Source: Prevotella sp.
GTDB lineage: Bacteria; Bacteroidota; Bacteroidia; Bacteroidales; Bacteroidaceae
Reading direction: 5' to 3'
NCBI GenBank assembly: GCA_015060485.1
Contig: SUYI01000022.1
Coordinates: 1 to 59,220, forward strand
Length of the DNA stretch: 59,220 nt
Shown: positions 45,474 to 52,982 of the stretch, one piece after another
Numbering within the stretch: the stretch's first letter is position 1
Layout of the letters: each line of letters starts with the position of its first letter
Notes under the pieces: model-generated
What the model saw: only the letters and a program-made list of their open reading frames with translations
Databases searched by the model: none
What the model was told of the DNA's origin: nothing
Program-made: the position numbers and the translations under genes

Positions 45474-45725
45474 ATGGCCAAAAAGAGTATAATCACGGTA
45501 AAGGATGTGAACATCAGAACGATGACCGTTAATGGCATTGATTACATCTGCATTACGGACATCGCAAGGCAGAAGAATGAGACCGAACCGAAAGATGTGG
45601 TGAAGAACTGGATGCGCCAGAAGAATACCTTAGAGTATCTGGGCCTTTGGGAGAGACTACACAACCCCCATTTTAAAGGGGTCGAATTCGACCCCCTTTT
45701 GGCATCCAGCAGATGCAGGTGCTAG
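45474..45725 (+). pseudogene. Truncated KilA-N-domain protein
   Basis: 83 aa. YICITDIARQKNETEPKDVV, then KNWMRQKNTLEYLGLWERLH is the start of KilA-N proteins (usually about 270 aa), phage- and accessory-type DNA-binding proteins. Similarity ends at GVEFDPLL, inside the near-perfect palindrome AAAGGGGTCGAATTCGAC (from 45673), after which the frame closes. Only the first third remains. Confidence 0.75.
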
Positions 45726-45833
45726 AGGACAATGGAAACAGGAAGTTGCTGAAGTAAGTTTATATCCTCGGAGATGGCTCGAAGATGGAAGAAGGAAGGA
45801 AGAAAAGATTATGAAGTATAAAACGACCAAGAT

Positions 45834-46016
45834 ATGATAACAAAAGAACCTGGATATGTTTACATTCTGACCAATCCAAGTTTTCGCGAGGATTGGGTAA
45901 AGATAGGCATGAGTTGTCGTCCTGTGATCAACAGCACCGATCCCATGATCAACGGAGACGGTTCTCCTGATCCGTCTTCGCAATGCGAAAGTAATCGGAG
46001 AACCGCATCCCCATGA
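45834..46016 (+). pseudogene. T5orf172/GIY-YIG-type fragment
   Basis: MITKEPGYVYILTNPSFRED, then WVKIGMSCRPV is the start of T5orf172-type (GIY-YIG superfamily) domains, after which similarity stops and the frame runs into a hairpin repeat. The catalytic Tyr pair of the GIY-YIG start (GYVYILTN) is visible but the rest of the nuclease fold is missing. Confidence 0.65.
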
Positions 46017-46026
46017 TTCCGTTGAT
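45948..46026. repeat. Nested hairpin element
   Basis: ATCAACGGA (45948-45956) pairs with TCCGTTGAT (46018-46026). Inside, CGGTTCTCC (45959-45967) pairs with GGAGAACCG (45997-46005), and at the tip TTCGC/GCGAA forms a third stem (45977-45989). One side carries a 12-nt internal loop. It overlaps the end of the GIY-YIG-type fragment. Confidence 0.75.
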
Positions 46027-46104
46027 GATTGGGGCCGGCTTCTGACATTTTGAGGGGCCGGTTATCAAATGGGACAGAACTGTGAGGCTTTTTGTGGCTT
46101 CTGT

Positions 46105-47688
46105 TCAGAATGCAAAGACTGCTCTTACACGAGGCCAAGCCGAACTCTTGCCTTCGGAACATGCATTTCCATCGTATATATCATATACCCATATATAACT
46201 CGATGCCTTCTCTGAACTTGAAGCAAGGTATTTGTAAGTCGAATTATTTTCGAATTGATGGCCACTACTTTGAAGAAGAGCACTAAGAGCACGAAGAATT
46301 TTTTTATTGACATTGTTGGCCTTATAGTCATCATTGGCGCTATCTGTAAAATCTGCTGTCTCGCCTGTTAGCCCTCTCGCAATCTGATTCCACTGGAAGA
46401 TAGACGGCAGGAACCATTCGCTACAACCGCTGGATGGCTTGTCACCGTAATTGACACAATTGATACTATTATTGTAGGCAGTTTTAAACGATGGCCAACT
46501 ATCTGTATTTCTTCCGCTAGATAATGCACGTCCAGACTCTTTGGCTGCGAGTGCTTCTGCAATTGTGCTATATGCAGCAGGATTATCATTGGGAGAATCA
46601 CCTATTGTATTCCATTGCGTTCCGCCGCTAGCGTCCTTCATGGCAATTGCGAGACCATGCTTATAGTCAGCATCGCCTGTATCATTGCCAACATAAGCAA
46701 TAATGGCGGATGCCTTCGTACCAGCAGCCAAAGCTGACACTACATCGATATACACCTTTCCGTCGCTTCCTATTACGCTTCCAACATAATCTGAAGTAAC
46801 TGCACTTAACTCTATCGGATACTTTAGCATCTTTACTGTAACATCGTAATACCTTGCAGCATTACTAAAAGTGATATTATTATTCACATACATATAGGTG
46901 TTGCCGCCATAAGTTGCAGTAAGAGTCATACGGGGAGTACCGTATGGGCTCCATATGTAACTGATTGCCGTGTAAACTACATTGGTACTGCCGTTGAGCG
47001 TCAACTCAAGATCTCCCGATGACAGCACGGTGCTTCCATCACGGGTCAGTGCCAAAGCATCGGAAGGGTCACCATTTCCTGTGTTTTTTTCAGTTATGGT
47101 GAGATGGGTGGCATTAATTGGAGCGCCCGTGCTCTTGTCAATGAGCGTAAACTTCACAATATTCTGTTTGTTATTATAAAAGGTAGCATCTGCCGTTGTG
47201 ATAGTTCCATTTTCCACACTTAACACTTCAATATCTTGCGCTGTAGCATAATCGTATTTTTGTGCGATGGTCTCCAATGTGCCATCCTGGCCAGTAAAAT
47301 CTATTTCTTTACGAGGGAAGAGTAAGGTGATTTTATCACCAGCACTAACGGTTTGTCCAGATATTGTTCCTTTTAATTTGGCTGATGCGCCATCTGTCTG
47401 GGGGGTTAATGAACCCTCAAACCAGCCGTCGGCAGCCTTGACAAATACTTTTTCGTTGTTTGTCGCTGACCAAGTGGCATTGATTGTTTTTCCATCACCA
47501 CTAAGCTGAAGTGCTCTAGTCATATCTTCTATTGAGCCCTTCGTCGCATTGACCGTCATGGTGAACTTATCTGACTTGGTGTTTACTCTCTCTTCTAATA
47601 AATCTTCACTATTAGAACAAGCAATAATGAATAACCCAGCAACAAAGACTGAGCAACATGTTATAAAAATTCTAAAAAACTTTTTCAT
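46105..47688 (-). CDS. Fimbrillin-like surface lipoprotein with FISUMP/Lcl-like C-terminus
   Basis: About 527 aa from the ATG at 47688 (lipobox FIIAC). The N-terminal part (FTMTVNATKGSIEDMTRALQ, NEKVFVKAADGWFEGSLTPQ) is like the fimbrillin/Mfa1 families of Bacteroidales; the C-terminal part (SGCSEWFLPSIFQWNQIARG, then YLASSSEKASSYIWVYDIYD and RVRAVFAF) resembles DUF1566/FISUMP domains. Such proteins form or cap short fimbriae or act as adhesins. It is preceded by a small peptide gene and a long structured leader. Its lower G+C than the core genes suggests transfer. Confidence 0.75.
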   Translation of the reverse strand: MKKFFRIFITCCSVFVAGLFIIACSNSEDLLEERVNTKSDKFTMTVNATKGSIEDMTRALQLSGDGKTINATWSATNNEKVFVKAADGWFEGSLTPQTDGASAKLKGTISGQTVSAGDKITLLFPRKEIDFTGQDGTLETIAQKYDYATAQDIEVLSVENGTITTADATFYNNKQNIVKFTLIDKSTGAPINATHLTITEKNTGNGDPSDALALTRDGSTVLSSGDLELTLNGSTNVVYTAISYIWSPYGTPRMTLTATYGGNTYMYVNNNITFSNAARYYDVTVKMLKYPIELSAVTSDYVGSVIGSDGKVYIDVVSALAAGTKASAIIAYVGNDTGDADYKHGLAIAMKDASGGTQWNTIGDSPNDNPAAYSTIAEALAAKESGRALSSGRNTDSWPSFKTAYNNSINCVNYGDKPSSGCSEWFLPSIFQWNQIARGLTGETADFTDSANDDYKANNVNKKILRALSALLQSSGHQFENNSTYKYLASSSEKASSYIWVYDIYDGNACSEGKSSAWPRVRAVFAF

Positions 47689-47699
47689 AATCCTAACTG

Positions 47700-47837
47700 T
47701 TATTCCCATTCCATAATTCCACCTTCTATATAATCATTACGGGTGGCATCTAATTCACTACTACCAGCAAGTAGTTTGCTGCTATTCGGCAGAGAAACGA
47801 TTTTCATCGTTGGCTTTTGAAATCTTTTTTTTACCAT
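47700..47837 (-). CDS. Small Lys-Pro peptide, 45 aa, upstream of the fimbrillin-like gene
   Basis: Starts MVKKRFQKPTMKIVSLP, then SSKLLAGSSELDATRNDY and an acidic end GGIMEWE. It has the same plan as the peptide at 44404 (basic start, KP, hydrophobic stretch, then a small-residue/Ser core). It ends 11 bp before the start of the fimbrillin-like lipoprotein, so they form an operon read from the promoter at 48150-48181. Function unknown; LLAGS after a basic leader recalls peptide precursors. Confidence 0.65.
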   Translation of the reverse strand: MVKKRFQKPTMKIVSLPNSSKLLAGSSELDATRNDYIEGGIMEWE

Positions 47838-48143
47838 AATAATTTGATTTTGATTAGTATGTATTATTAAATAGATGTGCATACAATTGGAGCATTAAGA
47901 ATGGCGTGGCCATCCTTATGCACTTTACCTAAGGGGCGGACGTAGGAATCGGAACCCCTGCTCACATATAAGAATGCTCCACGCCATAAGGCGTGTGCAT
48001 AGCTGTGCATGTGAGCGGGAATGCCATTCCTGGCCTTTCCCTTGCTTCTCATTCGAACTATTCCCAATTAGATTTCCTACGTCGCTTCGGTAAAGTGCGA
48101 AATAAAAACTAATGCATCTGCGACTCAGGATTTCTCCCCCAAG
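47838..48143 (-). ncRNA. Long structured 5' leader or structured RNA
   Basis: Transcription from the promoter at 48150-48181 would give a leader of about 305 nt before the small peptide gene. Arms at 47920-47950 and 48071-48098 form a long imperfect stem (GCACTTTACC.. / ..GGTAAAGTGC and ACGTAGGAA/TTCCTACGT). Inside are GCTCACAT/ATGTGAGC (47960-47967/48009-48016), CACGCC-ATAA-GGCGTG (47980-47995) and GGAATGCCATTCC. The segment at 47889-47919 can alternatively pair with 47973-47997. I do not recognise it as a known RNA class. Confidence 0.55.
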
Positions 48144-48149
48144 TCGTTG

Positions 48150-48181
48150 CAAAGATAATAAAAAATATGTAAATAGGCAAA
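48150..48181 (-). promoter_or_regulatory. Promoter of the peptide/fimbrillin-like operon
   Basis: On the minus strand TTTG (plus 48178-48181) and TATCTTTG (plus 48150-48157) with a 20-bp spacer, a full consensus match. Confidence 0.78.
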
Positions 48182-48396
48182 ATCTTGAAAGAAATTTGCT
48201 AAAAAAGTTGCATGTTTTAAGAAAATGTGCAATATTTGCAGTCGAAAACATGAAGATTCTCGGATAAGACAGTCCGAATCAAACGATAACAGAGCTCGTC
48301 GGTATCCCATAGATCTGCTGTGTGAATCACGGGGGGACTCTCCTGATTCGTTTTAAATAGACAATAAAACAAGAAATAAAAACGTTATTAAGATAT

Positions 48397-48648
48397 ATGG
48401 CAGAGAAAGAATTGATACAGCTGTTTGGAGAACAGAAAGTACGAACGAAATGGGATGATGAGAAGCAGAAATGGTTCTTCTCTATTGTCGATGTTTGTGG
48501 GGTGCTGACGGATCAGCCCGATGAGGAACATGCACGGAACTACTGGAAGGTACTGAAACACAGACTGAAGAAAGAGGGCAATGAAACGGTTACAAATTGT
48601 AACCAGTTGAAACTGCACAGGTGCAGGCATACTCTAGCCTGCTCCTAG
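48397..48648 (+). pseudogene. Truncated BRO-N-domain protein
   Basis: 83 aa. EQKVRTKWDDEKQKWFFSIV, then DVCGVLTDQPDEEHARNYWK and VTNCNQLKL are the BRO-N domain start of proteins that normally run on for another 150-200 aa. Similarity ends at NQLKL, exactly where the 11-bp tandem array begins, so the array marks the break. BRO-N proteins are phage or accessory antirepressor-like DNA-binding proteins. Confidence 0.75.
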
Positions 48649-48714
48649 CCTGCTCCTAAGCTGCTCCTAGCCATACTCTAGGCTGCTTCTAGGCTTACTC
48701 TAAGCTTACTCATG
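48627..48714. repeat. 11-bp tandem array upstream of the RAYT gene
   Basis: Eight 11-bp units: GCATACTCTAG, CCTGCTCCTAG, CCTGCTCCTAA, GCTGCTCCTAG, CCATACTCTAG, GCTGCTTCTAG, GCTTACTCTAA, GCTTACTCATG. All share (C/G)(C)(T/A)(T/G)(A)CT(C)CTA-type cores with one unit per helical turn. It ends about 100 bp before the transposase start. Confidence 0.85.
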
Positions 48715-48786
48715 AGTATACTTGCAGTATGGCAAGAGAAGAGCGAGGCAAAAGTATGGCAAAGAGATAAAATGAAATACGAAACA

Positions 48787-48816
48787 TGTAATATTTTCGA
48801 GTTTTGCATATTATTA
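48787..48816. repeat. REP-like element, left copy
   Basis: TGTAATATTTTCGAGTTTTG followed by CATATTATTA. It matches the right copy at 49738-49767 over nearly all positions; the arms TGTAATA/TATTATT pair imperfectly around a TTTTCGAG loop. It immediately precedes the transposase ATG. Confidence 0.7.
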
Positions 48817-49742
48817 TGACAGAGCAAGAGCATTGGCAATGGCAGGAGCCAGGCAGGGCCTGGAAGGGGGCTGGATTGTATCATGTCACCCTGACAGTGA
48901 CTGACCGCCAGCCTGTGTTGGGCAGGCTCATTACGCCAGACAGCAATCCGGCACGAGCCAGAGTGGTGCGCACAGCGCTGGGCGATGCGTTGATAGATTG
49001 TCTGATGAGCATACCGAGCCATCACCCAGAGGTACAGGTGCTGCATTTCTGCCTGATGCCCGACCATCTGCATGCCGTGCTGTATGTGCGTCGCACCATG
49101 CCCAAGGGCATCAGGGCAATGGTGAGAGGCTTCTGGCAAGCAGCGAAGAAGCTGGGGCGGGCTTGTTCTCAGTCGGGGGCTTCTTTCATTGTCCCGAATG
49201 ACATTCGGGAGGAACTCAAAGAAGGGAGCCGGCAGTTGGAGGGCATTTCTGCCGCCCTTTGCGGGCAGATGGGCGAGGAGGCCTATTACCGGCTGGAGCC
49301 GCTTTTCATGGAGATGCCCTTCATCCGTCCGATGGCCCGCTACTCGCAGTTGCAGACCACAATCCGCTATGTCGACATGAATCCGCAACGCCTGGCAACC
49401 AAGCGCCTCAAGCCTGGCTTCTTCCGCGTGCAGAAAGACATTGAGATTGGCACGTACAGGTATGACGGTGTGGGGAATGTAGCGTTGCTGCTGAAGGAAC
49501 GGCACCCCTTCATTCTCTTGACTGACAATGGTTTCCGCGACTACTACAAGCCTGCTGACATTCTCTTCGACGCATGTGCAGCCGGTCGCCTGCTCATTCT
49601 CAGCCCCTGGCCCTACGATGGCGGGAAGCGGCATATCAGTCGTGCCGACTGCGTAGCCTTGAATAAAATGGCTGAAGATATTTGCAATGATCTGAATGGC
49701 ACAAGGACTGTTTTCCCACAACAAAAAGAATTAAACGTGTAA
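48816..49742 (+). CDS. REP-associated tyrosine transposase (RAYT, IS200/IS605-like Y1)
   Basis: About 308 aa from the ATG at 48816; the upstream in-frame codon at 48804 is a TTG within the REP-like element. It has YHVTLTVTDRQPVLG at the N-terminus, the HUH motif in FCLMPDHLHAVLYV (about residue 78), and YSQLQTTIRYVDMNPQRLAT, the region that carries the conserved Tyr. RAYTs are single-strand nucleases thought to mobilise REP hairpins. It is longer than many RAYTs (about 180-220 aa). Flanked by two copies of a hairpin element, preceded by an 11-bp array, and apparently intact. Confidence 0.85.
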   Translation: MTEQEHWQWQEPGRAWKGAGLYHVTLTVTDRQPVLGRLITPDSNPARARVVRTALGDALIDCLMSIPSHHPEVQVLHFCLMPDHLHAVLYVRRTMPKGIRAMVRGFWQAAKKLGRACSQSGASFIVPNDIREELKEGSRQLEGISAALCGQMGEEAYYRLEPLFMEMPFIRPMARYSQLQTTIRYVDMNPQRLATKRLKPGFFRVQKDIEIGTYRYDGVGNVALLLKERHPFILLTDNGFRDYYKPADILFDACAAGRLLILSPWPYDGGKRHISRADCVALNKMAEDICNDLNGTRTVFPQQKELNV

Positions 49743-49767
49743 CATTTTCGAGTTTTTGCATGTTACA
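49738..49767. repeat. REP-like element, right copy
   Basis: Perfect arms TGTAACA (49738-49744) and TGTTACA (49761-49767) around TTTTCGAGTTTTTGCA. It overlaps the transposase stop codon and is 951 bp from the left copy. Confidence 0.78.
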
Positions 49768-49781
49768 TCAATAAAAATGTG

Positions 49782-49789
49782 TACCTTTG
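49782..49789 (+). promoter_or_regulatory. -7 box of the TonB-receptor operon
   Basis: TACCTTTG, 8 bp before the first small ORF. The nearest TTTG (49755-49758, inside the REP-like element) is 23 bp upstream, slightly long. Confidence 0.5.
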
Positions 49790-49797
49790 CAAACGAA

Positions 49798-49878
49798 ATG
49801 ACGAAAGAAAACAAAGACAGGCTTCTGAGATTGCTGCAGCAACACAAGGAACCTAACGCAGTCATTGTAAGGAAATAA
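49798..49878 (+). CDS. Tiny ORF, 26 aa, first in the TonB-receptor operon
   Basis: ATG to TAA encodes MTKENKDRLLRLLQQHKEPN then AVIVRK. The ATG is about 9 nt after the -7 box, so the message would be nearly leaderless. Its stop is directly followed by the ATG of the next small ORF. Could be a leader peptide; not similar to anything I know. Confidence 0.45.
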   Translation: MTKENKDRLLRLLQQHKEPNAVIVRK

Positions 49879-50019
49879 ATGATGAATATAAAAGTACATA
49901 GCCCCAAGAACCTGAAGATGGGCAGCACCGTGAATGCCCTGGAGGAAGAGATGCTCCAAAGCAGTAAGCGGCTGAAGGAAGCAATGGAAAAAGGTAAGAA
50001 ACAAACAGAGAACAAATGA
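49879..50019 (+). CDS. Small ORF, 46 aa, coupled to the TonB receptor
   Basis: Encodes MMNIKVHSPKNLKMGSTVNA then a charged helical end (LEEEMLQSSKRLKEAMEKGK..). Its stop overlaps the receptor start (ATGA at 50016-50019), which implies translational coupling. No signal peptide or membrane segment. Function unknown. Confidence 0.55.
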   Translation: MMNIKVHSPKNLKMGSTVNALEEEMLQSSKRLKEAMEKGKKQTENK

Positions 50020-52979
50020 AAAAGTGTTTGTTGTTTTTTGTCTGTATGATGACATTCGTACAGTATGCTGGAGCGCAGGATTATTTCTCCTCAGCTTCGG
50101 ATTTTGCCCGCTTGTTTGTGGGAACGATAGAGCCGCAATATCCTAAATCGTTGTGGCATGATGTTCCCTATTACAAAGACAACACAGATTTGTATCAAGG
50201 CCGCATCAGTTATTATGGTGTGGTTTACGACCGTGTACAGCTGCGTTTTGACCAGTTGATGCAGCGCGTCGTTGTGCTGTCTCCTGTGGGTAATTATTTG
50301 TGTCTGCCCGAGAAAGAGCATGTGGACTGGTTCGAGATGGATGGTCACCTCTATGTACGCGACCCTGAGGACAGCACGCGGTATGCGTATGTGCTGTGCG
50401 ACGGAAGCTCGAATGGTGTTCAGCTCTATCATAGTGTGTGGAAAATCAACAGTGGTGACAAGACTTTCGACGGGAAGTATCGAAAGACGCTTGCCACTTT
50501 GGAGCATTATACGCTCGTCACTTCCGACGGCGCCATGCATCACGTGAAGCGAGCGTCCGACGTGGCGAAGCTATTCCCTGAGCAGAAAAAGCAGGTCAGG
50601 CAGTTTGTGAGGAAGAATGGTCTTTCTTTCTCAAGGAAGGAACGTGAGCAGAGCCTTGTGAAGCTGGTGGAGAGTTTGACGGGAGTCGGCGGGGGAGTTA
50701 GAGGAGTTAAGGATGTTAGGGAAGTTAAAGAAGTTAGGGAAGTTAAAGACAATAGTAATCTGAAACCTCAAACCCCAAACCTCAAATCTCAAACCTCAGA
50801 CCTGATTGCCGGTATTCCCGTATTGGACAGTGACTCTACGCGTATGTCGGCAGGGTCGTCCAAGACGAAGGTATATATCGTGCCGGGTGTGAAGAAAGCA
50901 AGGGTCAGTGTCGCCGACGATCAGGAATTGGCCGAGATTGTCGTTGTCGGTGGCCGTCAGTCGGCAGTGAACAACATGATGATGGGTTCCGAGAAGTTCA
51001 AACCCCAGCTGCTGAAGAACATTCCGTCGGCGTTAGGCGAGTCGGACATCATGAAGATAGTGCTCTCGCTGCCTGGTGTCACTACCGTCGGCGAGGCTTC
51101 CAGCGGATATAACGTGCGAGGTGGTGCCACTGACCAGAACCTTATTCTGTTCAATGGCGGCACGGTGTATAATCCGTCGCACCTGTTCGGACTCTTCACG
51201 TCGTTCAATTCGGATATGGTGGAGGATGTGGAACTGTTCAAGTCGAGCATTCCCGTAGAATATGGCGGCAGAATAAGCAGTGTGCTGAAAGTGACGTCGA
51301 AGGAGGCTAATATGCAGAAGTTTACTGGTTCGGCCAGCATTGGTGTGCTGACCAGTAAGGCTGATCTTGAGGTCCCTATCGTCAAGGATCATGTGTCGTT
51401 GCTGTTGAATGCGCGTACGACCTACAGCGACTGGATACTTAAGCAACTGCCCGAGAAGAGCGGCTACAAAGACGGTACTGCCAATTTCTATGATTTCGGT
51501 GGCGTGCTGACGTGGAAGCTCAACAGTATGCACCGCCTGAAGGTGTTCGGCTATTGGAGTAAAGATAAGTTCTCGTTCAGCTCGCAGGAAAAATACGGCT
51601 ATCAGAACCGTAATATCTCGGCAGAGTGGCGCTCGCTACTGAATGAGAAGGTCACTGCAACGGTTTCTGCCGGATTGGACCATTACGACTATTTCAACGA
51701 AGAAACCAACGTGCCGTCGATGGCCGCCCGATTGAGCTTCGGCATAGACCAGTTGTGGGCAAAGCTGCACATCCGTCAGCGTCTGGCTGAAAAGCAGGTT
51801 CTTTCGTATGGTCTCTCCGTGCAGCATTATAATGTGCAGGCTGGTGAGTATGAGCCTGTCGGTGAGGCCTCACGCATCAAGGCCGACCAGTTGCAGAAAG
51901 AAAAGGCCCTGGAAAGCGCAGCCTATATCGACTATGAGCGTTCTCTGACCGACAAGCTGTCCGTTTCTGCCGGTTTGCGCTATACGATGTTCAATGCACT
52001 GGGCCCTCGCGACGTGAATTATTATGCTGATGGTGAGCTTCCGTCAGAGCGAAACCTGGTGGAGACGCGTCACGAATCAGGTGTCATCAAGACCTATCAT
52101 GCCCCAGAGGTCCGCCTGTCAGCCCGTTATGCCCTCCAGGAGAACCTTTCGCTGAAAGCCGGTTTCAACACCATGCACCAGTATATCCATAAGGTGTCAA
52201 ATACTTCCATCATGTCGCCTACAGATATATGGAAGCTGTCGGACCTGAACATCAAGCCCCAAAGCGGTTGGCAGGTGGCTGCCGGTATCTATTACGAGAC
52301 GGCCCGCAAGGAATACGAGTTATCGGCCGAGGTCTACTACAAGCGTATCAGCGATTATCTGAATTACCGCAATTCCGCCGTTTTGCTGATGAACCACCAC
52401 CTTGAAACCGATGTCATCTCGACCAAAGGCAAGGCCTATGGTATAGAACTTCAGGCGAAGAAACCTTTTGGCAAGCTGAACGGATGGGTCAGCTATACCT
52501 TCTCGCGCACTTTGCTCCGTCAGGACGACGAAAGAGTAAAAATGCCCCTGAACAATGGTGACTGGTATCCTGCAGAATACGACCGGCCTCACGAGGTGAA
52601 GGCCGTGCTGAACCTGAAGTTCACCGAGCGCTACAGCTTCTCGAGCAACTTCAATTATGCCACAGGGCGTCCGACGACGTTGCCTGCAGGTAAATACTAC
52701 GATTCGTATCATCAGCGATACATGCCGTACTATTCAGAACGCAACACCTACCGCATTCCGGACTACATGCGTCTGGACCTTGCATTCAACATTGAGCCGA
52801 CTCATAAGCTAACCAGCTTCCTGCACACTTCGTTCTCGTTTGGTGTGTATAATGCCCTTGCCCGCAAGAATGCGTATAATATCTATTACGTCTCCGAAGG
52901 CGAGAAAATACAAGGCTATAAGCTATCAGTGTTTGGCACAGCCATTCCTTATGTCTCAATTAATATGCGATTCAACTAA
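50016..52979 (+). CDS. TonB-dependent outer-membrane receptor (DUF4249-linked type)
   Basis: 987 aa with a signal peptide (ends YAGAQ). Residues about 22-215 form a periplasmic/extra N-terminal domain not typical of SusC (LFVGTIEPQYPKSLWHDVPY..). Then comes a repeat-encoded linker, a plug domain from about 304 (LAEIVVVGGRQ, GYNVRGGATDQNLILFNGGT) and a beta-barrel ending SINMRFN. The downstream DUF4249 gene is a usual partner. The ligand is unknown. The linker is made of a 9-bp and a 7-bp array. Confidence 0.88.
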   Translation: MKKCLLFFVCMMTFVQYAGAQDYFSSASDFARLFVGTIEPQYPKSLWHDVPYYKDNTDLYQGRISYYGVVYDRVQLRFDQLMQRVVVLSPVGNYLCLPEKEHVDWFEMDGHLYVRDPEDSTRYAYVLCDGSSNGVQLYHSVWKINSGDKTFDGKYRKTLATLEHYTLVTSDGAMHHVKRASDVAKLFPEQKKQVRQFVRKNGLSFSRKEREQSLVKLVESLTGVGGGVRGVKDVREVKEVREVKDNSNLKPQTPNLKSQTSDLIAGIPVLDSDSTRMSAGSSKTKVYIVPGVKKARVSVADDQELAEIVVVGGRQSAVNNMMMGSEKFKPQLLKNIPSALGESDIMKIVLSLPGVTTVGEASSGYNVRGGATDQNLILFNGGTVYNPSHLFGLFTSFNSDMVEDVELFKSSIPVEYGGRISSVLKVTSKEANMQKFTGSASIGVLTSKADLEVPIVKDHVSLLLNARTTYSDWILKQLPEKSGYKDGTANFYDFGGVLTWKLNSMHRLKVFGYWSKDKFSFSSQEKYGYQNRNISAEWRSLLNEKVTATVSAGLDHYDYFNEETNVPSMAARLSFGIDQLWAKLHIRQRLAEKQVLSYGLSVQHYNVQAGEYEPVGEASRIKADQLQKEKALESAAYIDYERSLTDKLSVSAGLRYTMFNALGPRDVNYYADGELPSERNLVETRHESGVIKTYHAPEVRLSARYALQENLSLKAGFNTMHQYIHKVSNTSIMSPTDIWKLSDLNIKPQSGWQVAAGIYYETARKEYELSAEVYYKRISDYLNYRNSAVLLMNHHLETDVISTKGKAYGIELQAKKPFGKLNGWVSYTFSRTLLRQDDERVKMPLNNGDWYPAEYDRPHEVKAVLNLKFTERYSFSSNFNYATGRPTTLPAGKYYDSYHQRYMPYYSERNTYRIPDYMRLDLAFNIEPTHKLTSFLHTSFSFGVYNALARKNAYNIYYVSEGEKIQGYKLSVFGTAIPYVSINMRFN
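50694..50747 (+). repeat. 9-bp tandem array in the TonB-receptor gene
   Basis: Six units GGAGTTAGA, GGAGTTAAG, GATGTTAGG, GAAGTTAAA, GAAGTTAGG, GAAGTTAAA encode GVRGVKDVREVKEVREVK. The 9-bp period keeps the frame, so copy-number change would lengthen or shorten the linker. Confidence 0.88.
50760..50801 (+). repeat. Heptamer array in the TonB-receptor gene
   Basis: Six 7-bp units CTGAAAC, CTCAAAC, CCCAAAC, CTCAAAT, CTCAAAC, CTCAGAC, read as NLKPQTPNLKSQTSDL. Same unit type as in the genes at 23246 and 24691. A one-unit change would shift the frame. Confidence 0.87.
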
Positions 52980-52982
52980 GAT

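Noticed and set aside
49194..49210. CCCGAAT-GAC-ATTCGGG palindrome inside the RAYT gene
   Set aside because: A perfect 7-bp stem but within conserved coding sequence; chance is likely.
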